Shown here one piece after another: positions 8,545 through 17,165 of a stretch of DNA of 64,000 nt. The position numbers were made by a program, and so were the translations under genes. The stretch lies in contig NZ_JBEGIK010000001.1 of assembly GCF_040675855.1 (NCBI RefSeq), positions 186,001 through 250,000 of the forward strand, read 5' to 3'. Each line of letters opens with the position of its first letter. The stretch's first letter is position 1. The notes under the pieces are model-generated. The model made no database searches, had not been told where the DNA came from, and was given only the letters and a program-made list of their open reading frames with translations. The DNA is from Microbacterium sp. LWH3-1.2. GTDB taxonomy: Bacteria; Actinomycetota; Actinomycetes; Actinomycetales; Microbacteriaceae.

Positions 8545-10061
8545 TGGACGAGTCGCGGCCGCTGCTGCAGCTGTCCGGAGCGACGGTCCGCTTCGGTGCA
8601 GATGCCGCGATCGACGGCGTCGACTTCCGTCTGTTCCCCGGTGAGGTGCACTCGCTCATGGGCGAGAACGGCGCCGGCAAATCGACGCTCATCAAGGCGA
8701 TCACCGGCGCCCTCCCGCTGGACGCCGGTGTGCTGACGCTCGCCGGAGAGGTGGTGCGCTTCGGGTCCCCGCACGACGCGCAGCGGGCGGGCATCAGCAC
8801 GGTGTATCAGGAGATCGATCTGCTCCCGAACGTCTCAGTGGCTGAGAACATCGCGCTGGGTCGCGAGCCGCGCCGGGCAGGCATGATCGACTGGCGTCGT
8901 ATGCGTCGTGAGGCCCACGACGTGCTCGCCGACCTCGGACTCGACATCGACCCGGCGTCGCGCCTGGGCACTCACTCGCTCGCGGTGCAGCAGCTCGTCG
9001 CCATCGCCCGGGCGATCTCGACCGACGTGCGGGTGCTCGTCCTCGACGAGCCCACGTCCAGCCTCGACCTCGACGAGGTGGCCGAGCTCTTCCGCGTCGT
9101 CCGCGACCTGAAGAGCCGTGGCGTGGCGATCCTGTTCGTGTCGCATTTCCTCGACCAGGTCTACGAGCTGTGCGACCGCGTGACGGTGCTGCGTGACGGC
9201 AAGTTCATCGGCGAGTACCTCACCCGCGAGCTGCTGCGCATCGACCTCGTCCAGGCGATGCTCGGCCGTAGCGCGACTGCGCTCAATGCCGCTCCGCGCG
9301 CGGACTCCGCCGCGGACGACGAGCACCCGGTCCTGTCGGCCCGCGGAGTGAGTGCCGGCGCCGGCATCCGCGACGCCGATCTCGATCTGCACGAGGGCGA
9401 CGTGCTGGGCGTCGCGGGGCTCCTCGGGTCGGGACGCACGGAGCTGGCGCGCGCGCTCACGGGCATCGATCGCATCGACAGCGGAGTGATCCGCATCGAG
9501 GGCAACGGTCGGGGGCCGTCGAGCCCGCGTTCCGCCATCTCGCTCGGGGTCGTCTACTCGTCCGAGAGCCGCCGCACCGAGGGGATCATCAGCGCGCTGA
9601 GCGTGCTCGAGAACATCACCCTCGCGCTCCAGGCGGACCGCGGGGTGCTGCGCCGCATCCCGCCGGCACGTCAGCGAGAGCTGGCGGCGAGCTGGGTGGA
9701 GGCCCTCGACATCCGTCCACCCGACCTCGACCGGCCGGCCGGCACTCTGTCGGGCGGCAACCAGCAGAAGGTGCTGCTCGCCCGGCTCCTGGCGCTCTCA
9801 CCGCGGGTGCTGGTGCTGGACGAGCCGACCCGCGGCATCGACGTGGGAGCCAAGGTCGAGATCCAGAACCTGGTAGGCGAGATGGCGGCCAACGGCCTCT
9901 CGGTGATGTTCATCTCGGCGGAGCTCGAGGAGGTGCTGCGTGTCGGGCACCGCGTCGCGATCGTGCGCGACGGCCGCATCGTCGACACGCTCCCCTCCGA
10001 CGCACTGACGGTGGACTCCCTGCTCGCGCTCGTCGCCCGTCCGGATGAGTCCGATGACTGA
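8544..10061 (+). CDS. Second sugar ABC transporter ATPase, paralogue of the 4884 gene
   Basis: 505 residues with the same two-domain CUT2 architecture: GENGAGKST and VLVLDEPTSSLDLD in the first domain; GLLGSGRTEL, LSGGNQQKV and VLDEPTRGIDVGAK in the second. It is strikingly similar to the ATPase at 4884, including GEVHSLMGENGAGKSTLIKA and VAILFVSHFLDQ. It has no adjacent binding protein or permease of its own, so it either shares the upstream permeases or serves a transporter elsewhere. Its 3' end overlaps the following lacI gene. Looks like local gene duplication. Confidence 0.92.
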   Translation: MDESRPLLQLSGATVRFGADAAIDGVDFRLFPGEVHSLMGENGAGKSTLIKAITGALPLDAGVLTLAGEVVRFGSPHDAQRAGISTVYQEIDLLPNVSVAENIALGREPRRAGMIDWRRMRREAHDVLADLGLDIDPASRLGTHSLAVQQLVAIARAISTDVRVLVLDEPTSSLDLDEVAELFRVVRDLKSRGVAILFVSHFLDQVYELCDRVTVLRDGKFIGEYLTRELLRIDLVQAMLGRSATALNAAPRADSAADDEHPVLSARGVSAGAGIRDADLDLHEGDVLGVAGLLGSGRTELARALTGIDRIDSGVIRIEGNGRGPSSPRSAISLGVVYSSESRRTEGIISALSVLENITLALQADRGVLRRIPPARQRELAASWVEALDIRPPDLDRPAGTLSGGNQQKVLLARLLALSPRVLVLDEPTRGIDVGAKVEIQNLVGEMAANGLSVMFISAELEEVLRVGHRVAIVRDGRIVDTLPSDALTVDSLLALVARPDESDD

Positions 10062-11088
10062 ACCGCGGGCGACGGCCGACGACGCGTCGACACGTGCCGC
10101 CAACATCTTCGACGTCGCCCGCCTGGCCGGGGTCTCCCACCAGACGGTGTCGCGCGTCATCAACGACCTGCCGAACGTCCGCCCCGCGACCCGTGCCCGG
10201 GTCGAGCAGGCGATCGCGCAGCTGCGGTACAGCCCCTCCCCCGCAGCCCGGGCACTGGTCACCCGGCGCACGCGCACAATCGGCCTGGTCACACCGGGCG
10301 TCCCCGACTACGGCCCCACCTCGATCGCGACGCACTTCAATTTCGCCGCGCGGGCGGCGCGCTACAGCGTCGACACGGTCAGCGCGGTCGATCCCGACCC
10401 CGCCGCCGTCAAGGGAGTCGTGGAAGGACTGCTGCGCCAGCGGGTGGACGCGATCGTGCTCATCGTCGACGACATCGGGGTTCTCGAAGTCGTGCGCGGG
10501 CTCGATCTCAGCATCCCCCTCGTCGCCGCGACCGCCGCCGCACGGCGGAGCCCGCACATCGTGTCGATCGACCAGTACCGCGGCGCGCGGTCGGCCGTCC
10601 GCCACCTCGCCGAGCTCGGACACACACGGATCCTCCACCTCGCGGGGCCGACCCGGGCCCCCGATGCGCTCGAGCGCATCCGCGGGTGGCGTGACGAGCT
10701 CGCCGACCGACGGCTCGAGATCGTCGAGCCCCGCCACGGCGACTGGTCGGCGGCGAGCGGGCACCGCGTCGGGCTCGAGCTCGACATCGGTCCCGGTTCG
10801 GCCGTCTTCGCCGCGAACGACCACATGTCGATCGGCCTGCTGTCGGCTCTGCGCGAGCGCGGGCTCGGCGTGCCCGAAGACGTCAGCGTCGTCGGCTTCG
10901 ACGATGTGCCCGAGGCGGGCTTCCTCTACCCGCCGCTCACGACGGTGCGGCAGGACTTCGGCACCCTCGGCGAGCTCATCATGCAGAAGGTCCTGGTCTC
11001 GGTCGAGGAGCCCGACAGCGTCACCGAGGACACCCCCATCCCCACGCACCTGATCGTGCGCGACTCGACCCGCGCCCCGCGGTCCTGA
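10054..11088 (+). CDS. LacI-family transcriptional regulator
   Basis: 344 residues from ATG 10054, which overlaps the ATPase stop by 8 nt; an in-frame ATG at 10045 is the alternative. HTH NIFDVARLAGVSHQTVSRVIN at about residues 15-35, then a LacI effector domain with EDVSVVGFDDVPEAGF. Co-transcribed with the second ATPase, suggesting that this pair forms a regulated unit distinct from the first importer. Its operator was not identified with confidence. Confidence 0.92.
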   Translation: MTEPRATADDASTRAANIFDVARLAGVSHQTVSRVINDLPNVRPATRARVEQAIAQLRYSPSPAARALVTRRTRTIGLVTPGVPDYGPTSIATHFNFAARAARYSVDTVSAVDPDPAAVKGVVEGLLRQRVDAIVLIVDDIGVLEVVRGLDLSIPLVAATAAARRSPHIVSIDQYRGARSAVRHLAELGHTRILHLAGPTRAPDALERIRGWRDELADRRLEIVEPRHGDWSAASGHRVGLELDIGPGSAVFAANDHMSIGLLSALRERGLGVPEDVSVVGFDDVPEAGFLYPPLTTVRQDFGTLGELIMQKVLVSVEEPDSVTEDTPIPTHLIVRDSTRAPRS

Positions 11089-11104
11089 CCCCGGGCGACG
11101 CGCC

Positions 11105-11156
11105 CCGATCCGGCCCGCCGATCCGACCCGCCGATCCGACCCGCCGATCCGGCCCG
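11105..11156. repeat. 13-bp tandem repeat, four units
   Basis: Four head-to-tail copies of CCGATCCGRCCCG (R is G in units 1 and 4, A in units 2 and 3) fill the gap between the lacI stop and the SDR gene. No convincing open frame or hairpin explains them. Confidence 0.88.
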
Positions 11157-11186
11157 GCGAGCGCGCCGCAATGGCAGGCTGGAGTC

Positions 11187-12038
11187 ATGCGCATCGCCCT
11201 CACCGGTTCATCCGGCAAGCTCGGCACCGTTGTCGCCCGCGAACTGCGCGCGGCCGGGCACGACGTCATCGGCCTTGACGTCGTCGGCACCCGCGGTCCT
11301 GATCTCGTCCAGGTCGACCTCACCGACTACGGCCAGGTCGTCGATGCCCTCACTGCGGTGAACGACCGCCACGACGGGTTCGACGCGGTCGTGCATCTCG
11401 GCGCCATCCCGGCACCCGGCATCCGCTCCGACGTCGCAACCTTCCACAACAACATGAACGCGACGTTCAATGTGTTCTGGGCGGCGGTGAGGCTCGGCAT
11501 CCGCCGCATCGTCTACGCGTCCAGCGAGACGGTTCTGGGACTGCCGTTCGACGCGCCGCCGCCGTACATCCCGGTCGACGAGGAGTACCCGCCGCGCCCC
11601 GAGTCGGTGTATTCGCTGGTCAAGACGCTCGAAGAGCGCATGGCGGTGGAGCTCGTTCGCTGGCACCCCGACCTCTCGATCACCGGCCTGCGGTTCTCGA
11701 ACGTGATGGTGCCGGAGGACTACGAGGCCTTCCCGTCGTACGACGACGACGCGCGGAAGCGCAAGTGGAACCTGTGGGGCTACATCGACGCCCGCGACGG
11801 CGCGCAGGCGGTGCAGCGCGCGCTCGAAGGCGCTCCGCTGGGCTTCGAGACCTACATCATCGCCGCCGCCGACACCGTCATGTCGCGTCCCAATGCCGAG
11901 CTCGTCGCCGAGGTCTTCCCGGGCGTCGAGACCCGCGAGTTCGGCGAGCACGACACCCTCCTCTCCATCGACAAAGCTCGCCGCCTGCTGGGCTACGACC
12001 CGCAGCACTCGTGGCGGGACCACGTATCGGGCTCATGA
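11187..12038 (+). CDS. NAD-dependent epimerase/dehydratase (extended SDR), uronate dehydrogenase-like
   Basis: 283 residues. Rossmann motif GSSGKLG at residues 7-13, an SSETVLG segment, and the catalytic YSLVK (YxxxK) near residue 150. Extended SDRs of this size act on nucleotide sugars or uronates; the fold resembles uronate dehydrogenases, but substrate residues were not verified. Upstream, CAGGCT followed by seven bases before ATG resembles a leaderless actinobacterial start. The stop overlaps the next ATG (ATGA). It may belong functionally to the neighbouring sugar locus. Confidence 0.85.
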   Translation: MRIALTGSSGKLGTVVARELRAAGHDVIGLDVVGTRGPDLVQVDLTDYGQVVDALTAVNDRHDGFDAVVHLGAIPAPGIRSDVATFHNNMNATFNVFWAAVRLGIRRIVYASSETVLGLPFDAPPPYIPVDEEYPPRPESVYSLVKTLEERMAVELVRWHPDLSITGLRFSNVMVPEDYEAFPSYDDDARKRKWNLWGYIDARDGAQAVQRALEGAPLGFETYIIAAADTVMSRPNAELVAEVFPGVETREFGEHDTLLSIDKARRLLGYDPQHSWRDHVSGS

Positions 12039-12610
12039 CCGACGACCCGCGACTCGCCGCCGCACGCTACCGCGCGGCGCGCCGCACCGAGGCCGAGGAC
12101 ACGGACGAGACGGATGCTGCGCCTCGGGGTTCGCAGGCCGCGCGGTCGTATTCGGCTGCCGATCGCGCGGCGGTCGTCGAGACGGCGATCCAGCAGGCGA
12201 TCAGGCGCGGCGAGTTCGACCACCTGCCCGGCGCGGGCAAGCCGATCCCTGGACTCGGTGAGACCCACGACCCGGACTGGTGGATCCGCCGCAAGATCGA
12301 GACCGAGCAGCTCACCGGGCTCGGCCCGCCCGCGCTCATGCTGCGGGTCGAGAACGCCGAGCTCGACGCGAAGCTCGACGAGCTGTCGAGCGAGGCCGAC
12401 GTGCGCGAGGCGCTCGCAGACTTCAACCGCCGCGTCGTCGAGGCGCGCCGCCAGCTGCTCGGCGGGCCGCCCGTCGTGACGCCCACGCGCGACGTCGAGG
12501 CGGAGATCGCCGCATGGCGCGGGCGCCGCGACGTCGGCGCGGCGGGCGCCGAGGCAGCGACGGATGCCGCACCCCCGCGCCGGCCGTGGTGGCGGCGTCC
12601 CCACGCCTGA
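12035..12610 (+). CDS. DUF1992 (DnaJ-homologue C28-like) domain protein
   Basis: 191 residues, hydrophilic. The conserved block AIQQAIRRGEFDHLPGAGKPI at about residues 49-69 followed by DPDWWIRRKIE is diagnostic of the DUF1992 family. Function unknown in bacteria. The C-terminal tail is rich in Arg and Pro. Coupled to the SDR by ATGA overlap; no functional link is obvious. Confidence 0.87.
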   Translation: MTDDPRLAAARYRAARRTEAEDTDETDAAPRGSQAARSYSAADRAAVVETAIQQAIRRGEFDHLPGAGKPIPGLGETHDPDWWIRRKIETEQLTGLGPPALMLRVENAELDAKLDELSSEADVREALADFNRRVVEARRQLLGGPPVVTPTRDVEAEIAAWRGRRDVGAAGAEAATDAAPPRRPWWRRPHA

Positions 12611-12615
12611 CCCTT

Positions 12616-12692
12616 CCGGGTTCGGGGCGCATCCCGCACGCTCGGGGCGTGCCGCGTGCGCCCCGAGCGGGCGCGGCGCGCCCCGAACCCGG
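12616..12692. terminator. Nested inverted repeats between convergent genes
   Basis: An outer 15-bp perfect stem (12616-12630 with 12678-12692; arm CCGGGTTCGGGGCGC) encloses an inner 9-bp stem (CTCGGGGCG, 12641-12649 with 12659-12667). The arms share the word TCGGGGCG. It probably terminates transcription from both sides. Confidence 0.75.
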
Positions 12693-12705
12693 GCCGCGAC
12701 CTCGG

Positions 12706-12996
12706 TCAGGGGTTCGGGTTCGTGGCCTTGCCGTCGAGCCACAGCGTGTTCGACGGATCGGAGTGGGTCGTGTCGGTGCCGACGTGCTTGTCGCTGATCT
12801 GCGGGCCCTTGGTGATGACGTGGACGAGGGCCATCGCGTGGCCGCGGCCGAGCCCGTAGTCGGCTGCGAGCCACTCGACGATCGGCGTCGCCTTGGAGTT
12901 CTCGTCGAACCCCCTCTCGTGCGCCTTCTCGATGAGCTGACGCGGCGTGAGTCCGGTCTTGCTCTCGATGTTGTCGAGATATGCCTGGAACGACAT
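12706..12996 (-). CDS. DUF4287 domain protein
   Basis: 96 residues starting at the ATG at 12996. The sequence MSFQAYLDNIESKTGLTP, the following LIEKAHERGF and DYGLGRGHAMALVHVIT match the DUF4287 family of small cytoplasmic proteins of unknown function. It is ten bases downstream of the cupin gene on the same strand, so the two are probably an operon. Confidence 0.88.
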   Translation of the reverse strand: MSFQAYLDNIESKTGLTPRQLIEKAHERGFDENSKATPIVEWLAADYGLGRGHAMALVHVITKGPQISDKHVGTDTTHSDPSNTLWLDGKATNPNP

Positions 12997-13006
12997 GCGG
13001 TTCTCC

Positions 13007-13393
13007 TCAGTTGCCGGTGGACGGGATGTCGAGTACTCCAGGAGCATCCTGCCACTCCTGGATGATGCGGTCCGAGGCGTGGATGCAGAGCACCCGCAGG
13101 CGTCCGGTCCCGCAGTTCTTGAAGCCGTGCCACGCGCCCGCGGGCGCGGTCGCCGTGTCGCCGGCGACCGCGTGGAGCATCTGGCCGTCGATCGTGATGC
13201 GCGCCTCGCCCTCGAGGAGCACCCACGTCTCGGGGTACGGGTGACGGTGGATGTCGGGTCCCTGCCCCGGCTCGTTGTCGACGAAGAAGTACGACACGCC
13301 GGCGCCGTGCTCGGCGCCGATGAAGCGGCGCAGGGTTCCTGAGCCGACGCGGGTGGCGGCAGCCGGGACGATGTCCGGGATCGCGATGCTCAT
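13007..13393 (-). CDS. Small cupin-domain protein
   Basis: 128 residues from ATG 13393 with AGGGAG upstream. Cupin motif 1 is seen as PDIHRHPYPETWVLLEGEA (HxH and E metal ligands, residues about 46-64), and motif 2 as APAGAWHGFKN. A single-domain cupin; ligand unknown. Divergent from the winged-helix regulator at 13466, with 72 bp between start codons that hold a palindrome, so it may be regulated by that protein. Confidence 0.88.
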   Translation of the reverse strand: MSIAIPDIVPAAATRVGSGTLRRFIGAEHGAGVSYFFVDNEPGQGPDIHRHPYPETWVLLEGEARITIDGQMLHAVAGDTATAPAGAWHGFKNCGTGRLRVLCIHASDRIIQEWQDAPGVLDIPSTGN

Positions 13394-13454
13394 GGGATGC
13401 TCCCTGCTCTCGTTCTCTGTGATGCCACCCTCCTCGCCGACGCACGGGGACTCT

Positions 13455-13476
13455 ATAGTTTCGATGTGGATCGAAA
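13455..13476 (+). promoter_or_regulatory. -10 box and TTTCGA/TCGAAA palindrome over a leaderless start
   Basis: TATAGT at 13455-13460 overlaps a 6-bp inverted repeat (TTTCGA at 13459, TCGAAA at 13471, 6-bp spacer). The GTG chosen as start (13466) lies inside the palindrome, about where transcription would begin. An autoregulatory operator is likely, possibly also affecting the divergent cupin gene. Confidence 0.65.
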
Positions 13477-14455
13477 GTTCGTCGACTTCCAGCTCGCGCC
13501 GGACGACCTCACCGCGATCCGGTTCGGAATCTCGCCCGGTCACGAGCTCTGCCATGCGGTGCGTGCGATGCTCCGGCCCGACGAGTACCCCCTGCAGTGG
13601 GGGTGGATGCGGGCGACCCGCGGAGCGATCCCGCGCGACGACTTCGACATGCTCGCGCTGCTGATCCGCGACGAGGGCTACTTCCCCGACTTCCTCACCA
13701 CGACCCCGACCTGGGAGCTCACCCCCGCGGCGGAGGCCGAGCGTCTGCGCGACATCGACGACGAGCGCTTCGAGGTCGACATGACGAAGGTGCTCGTCCG
13801 CACCGACGGCGCGCGCCGCGACGCCGTGCAACGGATGCTCGATCAACCCGACCGCGCCCGCGCGATGATCGCCGACGCGTGGCTGTCGGTGTGGAACGCC
13901 GGCATCGCCCCGGTCTGGACGCAGCTCGAACGACTGCTGCGCGCCGACATCGCGGTGCGCTCGCGCCGCATCGCCGAGAGCGGGATCGGCGGGATGATCC
14001 AGACGCTGCACGATCGTGTCGAGTGGTCGGACGGGGCGGTGCGCGTCACGATGCGCATCTGGAGCGAGCTCGTCGACTGCCGAGGCAGCGGTCTCGTGCT
14101 CGTGCCGTCGGTGATGGGCGCGACGGGCTGCTTCGTGCTCACCGAGCCGCCCGCGCAGCCGACGCTCTTCTACCCCGCGCAGGGTGTGACGGCGACGTGG
14201 GCGCGCGACCCCACCGACGTGTCGTCAGCCCTCGGCGCCCTGCTCGGCCCCGCGCGCGCCCGGATCCTGCTCGATGCCCACGAGCCGCGAACCACCTCCC
14301 AGGTCGCCCGCGACTGCGCCCTCGCACTCTCGACCGCCTCCCACCACCTCACGGTGCTGCGTGACGCGGGCCTGGTCGCCAGCACCCGCGACGGCGTCCG
14401 GATGCTGCACCGCCGCACGCCTCTCGGTGAGGCGATGGTCGGCGCCGTGCTCTGA
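13466..14455 (+). CDS. ArsR-like winged-helix regulator with long N-terminal domain (DUF5937 type)
   Basis: 329 residues from the leaderless GTG at 13466; an upstream frame extension to 13397 would read through the promoter. The C-terminal 80 residues form a winged helix: LLGPARARILLDAH, TTSQVARDCALALSTASHHL as the recognition region, and LRDAGLVASTRDG as the wing. The first 240 residues match the general layout of actinobacterial regulators annotated DUF5937 plus HTH. The ligand is unknown. Placement of the DNA-binding domain at the C-terminus is the reverse of classical ArsR proteins. Confidence 0.8.
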   Translation: MDRKFVDFQLAPDDLTAIRFGISPGHELCHAVRAMLRPDEYPLQWGWMRATRGAIPRDDFDMLALLIRDEGYFPDFLTTTPTWELTPAAEAERLRDIDDERFEVDMTKVLVRTDGARRDAVQRMLDQPDRARAMIADAWLSVWNAGIAPVWTQLERLLRADIAVRSRRIAESGIGGMIQTLHDRVEWSDGAVRVTMRIWSELVDCRGSGLVLVPSVMGATGCFVLTEPPAQPTLFYPAQGVTATWARDPTDVSSALGALLGPARARILLDAHEPRTTSQVARDCALALSTASHHLTVLRDAGLVASTRDGVRMLHRRTPLGEAMVGAVL

Positions 14456-14599
14456 GCCCGCCGCGACCAGGCGTTGCCCAGGTGGGCGACGGTAGACTGT
14501 CCGTGCCCATTTCGATGTGCATCTACCTGTCTGCGGCTCCCGGCTGCGCACAAGGCGGCACCAGCAGCCGCCGACCCTCGGCGCATGGCCAGGAGAAAG

Positions 14600-15847
14600 A
14601 TGCACACGACACTCGTCGCGACCGACACCTCTGTGCGCGCCGCCCTCCGGCGCCCGAGCCTCATCCGCGAGGCCGGCTACGCGTACTTCCCCATCGCGCT
14701 CATCGCCCGGCTGCCGTTCGCCATGATGGTGGTCGGCATCCTGACCCTCGTCGTCTCGGCGCGCGGCTCGCTCTCCCTCGGCGGTGCGACCAGCGCCATG
14801 ACCGGTCTCGGCACCGCTCTCGTCGGGCCGCTCCTCGGCGCCGCCGCCGACCGCTTCGGTCAGCGGCGCGTGCTGCTGATCGCCGGGGCCGCCAACAGCG
14901 CGATGCTCGGGACGATGGCGTGGCTGGCTTTCGCGCCGGTTCCGGATGCTGCGCTCCTCGCCGTCGCGTTCTTCATCGGCGCGACCATGCCGCAGGTCGC
15001 GCCGCTCTCGCGCAGTCGCCTCGTCGGTATCATCGGCGGCGGGTACCCGAAGGAGCGCCGCACGCCCGTCGTGAACGGAGCGATGGCATACGAGTCCGCG
15101 GCGGACGAGATCGTGTTCGTCTTCGGACCGGTGATCGTGGGCCTGCTCGCGACCACTCTCGACCCGGCTGCCCCGGTGATCGGCGCCGCCGTCCTCGGAC
15201 TCGTCTTCGTCAGCGCGTTCGCCCTGCACCCGACCGCGCAGACGGTCACGGCATCGACCGGCGGCCCGCGGCCCGAGCAGGCGCCCGTGCGCGAACTGCT
15301 CCGTCGGCGCGTGCTCGCGCCCGTGGCAGGGTCCCTGGGAATGGGGCTGTTCTTCGGCGCGATGCTGACGTCGCTCACGGCGTTCATGGCAGAGCGCGGC
15401 GCTCCCGAGCAGGCCGGCCTCGTCTACGGGGCGATGGGCATCGGGTCGGCTGCCCTCGCTCTCGGCGTCGCGCTCTTCCCGGCGCGCTTCCCACTGCGCG
15501 CGCGGTGGCTCGCGTTCGCCTCGATCCTGGTCGCGGGCGCGATCGCGCTGCCGTTCGTCGGGAGCATCGGCGCGATCGCGATCTGCCTCCTCGTGATCGG
15601 CGTCGGCATCGGACCGACCCTGGTCACGCAGTACAGCCTCGCAGCGGCCTTCAGCCCGCCGGGCCGATCCGCGACCGTGATGACGATGCTCGGCTCTGCC
15701 ATCGTCGTCGGCCAGTCCGCAGCATCCGCGCTCACGGGACTCGTGGCCGACTCCGCCGGAGCCGGCACCGCACTCGTCGCGCCCGTCGTCGCCGCGTCCG
15801 TCGTGCTCGGCGCGGGCATCTGGAACGCGCTCGCCTCGCGCCACTGA
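14600..15847 (+). CDS. Major facilitator superfamily transporter
   Basis: 415 residues from ATG 14600 with AGGAG at 14591. Roughly twelve hydrophobic segments; the loop between segments 2 and 3 carries GAAADRFGQRRVL, the MFS signature. A cytoplasmic central loop lies around residue 205-225. Drug or metabolite export is the usual role of such actinobacterial MFS proteins, but the substrate cannot be told. It converges on the K+ channel gene. Confidence 0.88.
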   Translation: MHTTLVATDTSVRAALRRPSLIREAGYAYFPIALIARLPFAMMVVGILTLVVSARGSLSLGGATSAMTGLGTALVGPLLGAAADRFGQRRVLLIAGAANSAMLGTMAWLAFAPVPDAALLAVAFFIGATMPQVAPLSRSRLVGIIGGGYPKERRTPVVNGAMAYESAADEIVFVFGPVIVGLLATTLDPAAPVIGAAVLGLVFVSAFALHPTAQTVTASTGGPRPEQAPVRELLRRRVLAPVAGSLGMGLFFGAMLTSLTAFMAERGAPEQAGLVYGAMGIGSAALALGVALFPARFPLRARWLAFASILVAGAIALPFVGSIGAIAICLLVIGVGIGPTLVTQYSLAAAFSPPGRSATVMTMLGSAIVVGQSAASALTGLVADSAGAGTALVAPVVAASVVLGAGIWNALASRH

Positions 15848-15883
15848 CCGGTCGGTTACTCGCCTCGCCCTCCGGTCGGGCGC

Positions 15884-16921
15884 CTACCGGGTCGCGTCGG
15901 CGAGGAGCCGCCGCATCTCTGCCATCGTCTCCTCGGACTGCGCGAGCAGTGCGCGCAGTCGCTCGACCGTGTCCTCGGCCTCGGCCCCCCGGACTTCGGG
16001 CTCGAGCCCCGGCGACTCCGGCGTGCCGGCGATCGGCGCCCCCGGACCACCCCCCTGCCCCGCGGCCACACCGGCCTTCACCGCGCCGGAGACCGCACCG
16101 GCCGCGACGCCCTTCGCCGCGTGATCCGCGATCGCCGGCTCGGCGTCGGCGGGAACCACGGCGGTATCGTCCGCGGGAGCCGGAGTCTCAGCATCCGTCT
16201 GCGCCTCCTCTGCCGCTTTGCGAGGACCGAGGAAGAGGTTCGCGAGATAGCCGGTGAACGTACCGAAGATGCCGACGCCCACGACGATGATGAGCGTGCC
16301 GATCATGCGGCCGACGTTGGTGACCGGGTACTGGTCGCCGTAGCCGACGGTCGAGATCGTGACGATCGTGTACCAGAGCGCGTCGGAGGCCGACGTGATG
16401 TTGGCGCCCTCCGCGTCCTCTTCGACGTACAGGATCGAGATGCTGCCGAACTGCAGCACGAGGATGCCCATCAGCAGCAGGGTCATCAGCGCGCTGTTCG
16501 CGCGGTCATGAATGAGGGTCGACCACACCGTGCGCGGGCCGAGTTCGCGCAGCAGACGGAAGACCCGCAGCAGGCGGAACAGTCGCAGGATCTTGAACTG
16601 CGGGAACGGGAGGCTGGCGAGCAGATCGGCCCAGCCGAAGCCGCGGAAGAAGTAGCGCGACGCCTTCGGCGCCGTGAAGATGCGATAGACGAAGTCGCCC
16701 AGGAAGATCGCGCTGAACAGGGCGTTCATCACCGAGAGCACCAGTTCGAGCGCGGTGTCGCCAGCGATGACGTACATCAGCACGAGGTTGCCGATCGAGA
16801 GGATCGACAGCGCGCCGATGAAGATCTCGTACGCGGTGTTCTTGAGCTCGGCACGCGCCTCGGCGCGAGCGCTGGCGCGCGCGCGGGACCGCTCGCGGAT
16901 CTCGGAGAGGGAACGGGCCAT
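15884..16921 (-). CDS. Voltage-gated-type potassium channel (ion transporter family)
   Basis: 345 residues from ATG 16921 with GAGGAG upstream. An N-terminal charged helix is followed by about four to six membrane segments; an Arg-rich S4-like stretch (KILRLFRLLRVFRLLREL) and the K+ selectivity filter TVGYGD (TISTVGYGDQYPV) are clear. A C-terminal Ala/Pro-rich linker leads to a short predicted coiled coil (VERLRALLAQSEETMAEMRR) that could drive assembly. Acts in the plasma membrane. Confidence 0.92.
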   Translation of the reverse strand: MARSLSEIRERSRARASARAEARAELKNTAYEIFIGALSILSIGNLVLMYVIAGDTALELVLSVMNALFSAIFLGDFVYRIFTAPKASRYFFRGFGWADLLASLPFPQFKILRLFRLLRVFRLLRELGPRTVWSTLIHDRANSALMTLLLMGILVLQFGSISILYVEEDAEGANITSASDALWYTIVTISTVGYGDQYPVTNVGRMIGTLIIVVGVGIFGTFTGYLANLFLGPRKAAEEAQTDAETPAPADDTAVVPADAEPAIADHAAKGVAAGAVSGAVKAGVAAGQGGGPGAPIAGTPESPGLEPEVRGAEAEDTVERLRALLAQSEETMAEMRRLLADATR

Positions 16922-17122
16922 GGCGGGGCTCCTCGGGTCGGGCGAGACCGGACGCGCTCCGGCTGTGCCCCATTGTGCTCGCACCGCGCCCTCGCGTGCG
17001 CGCAGACTCTCAGGCGAGTCCGCTGGCGCGCGCCCCACCCTCGACGCGTGCGGGTGAGGCGACTGTTCCCGCATCCCCAGGGGGCCTCGGATGTCACGTG
17101 CCGCCACCCGGATACCTTGCGG

Positions 17123-17165
17123 TTCTAGGTAACGTGTACTTCTATGTACCTAGAACTTCTAGGTA
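17123..17165 (+). promoter_or_regulatory. Three TTCTAGGTA operator arms over the padR start
   Basis: TTCTAGGTA occurs at 17123-17131 and 17157-17165, and its complement TACCTAGAA at 17147-17155. The last two make a perfect 19-bp palindrome with a single central C, ending on the A of the ATG at 17165. TATGTA at 17143 may be the -10. Strong candidate for PadR autoregulation. Confidence 0.8.

Noticed and set aside
11765..12034. N-terminal extension of the DUF1992 gene
   Set aside because: It overlaps the SDR gene in another frame and is Arg-rich; the ATGA overlap at 12035 gives the natural start.
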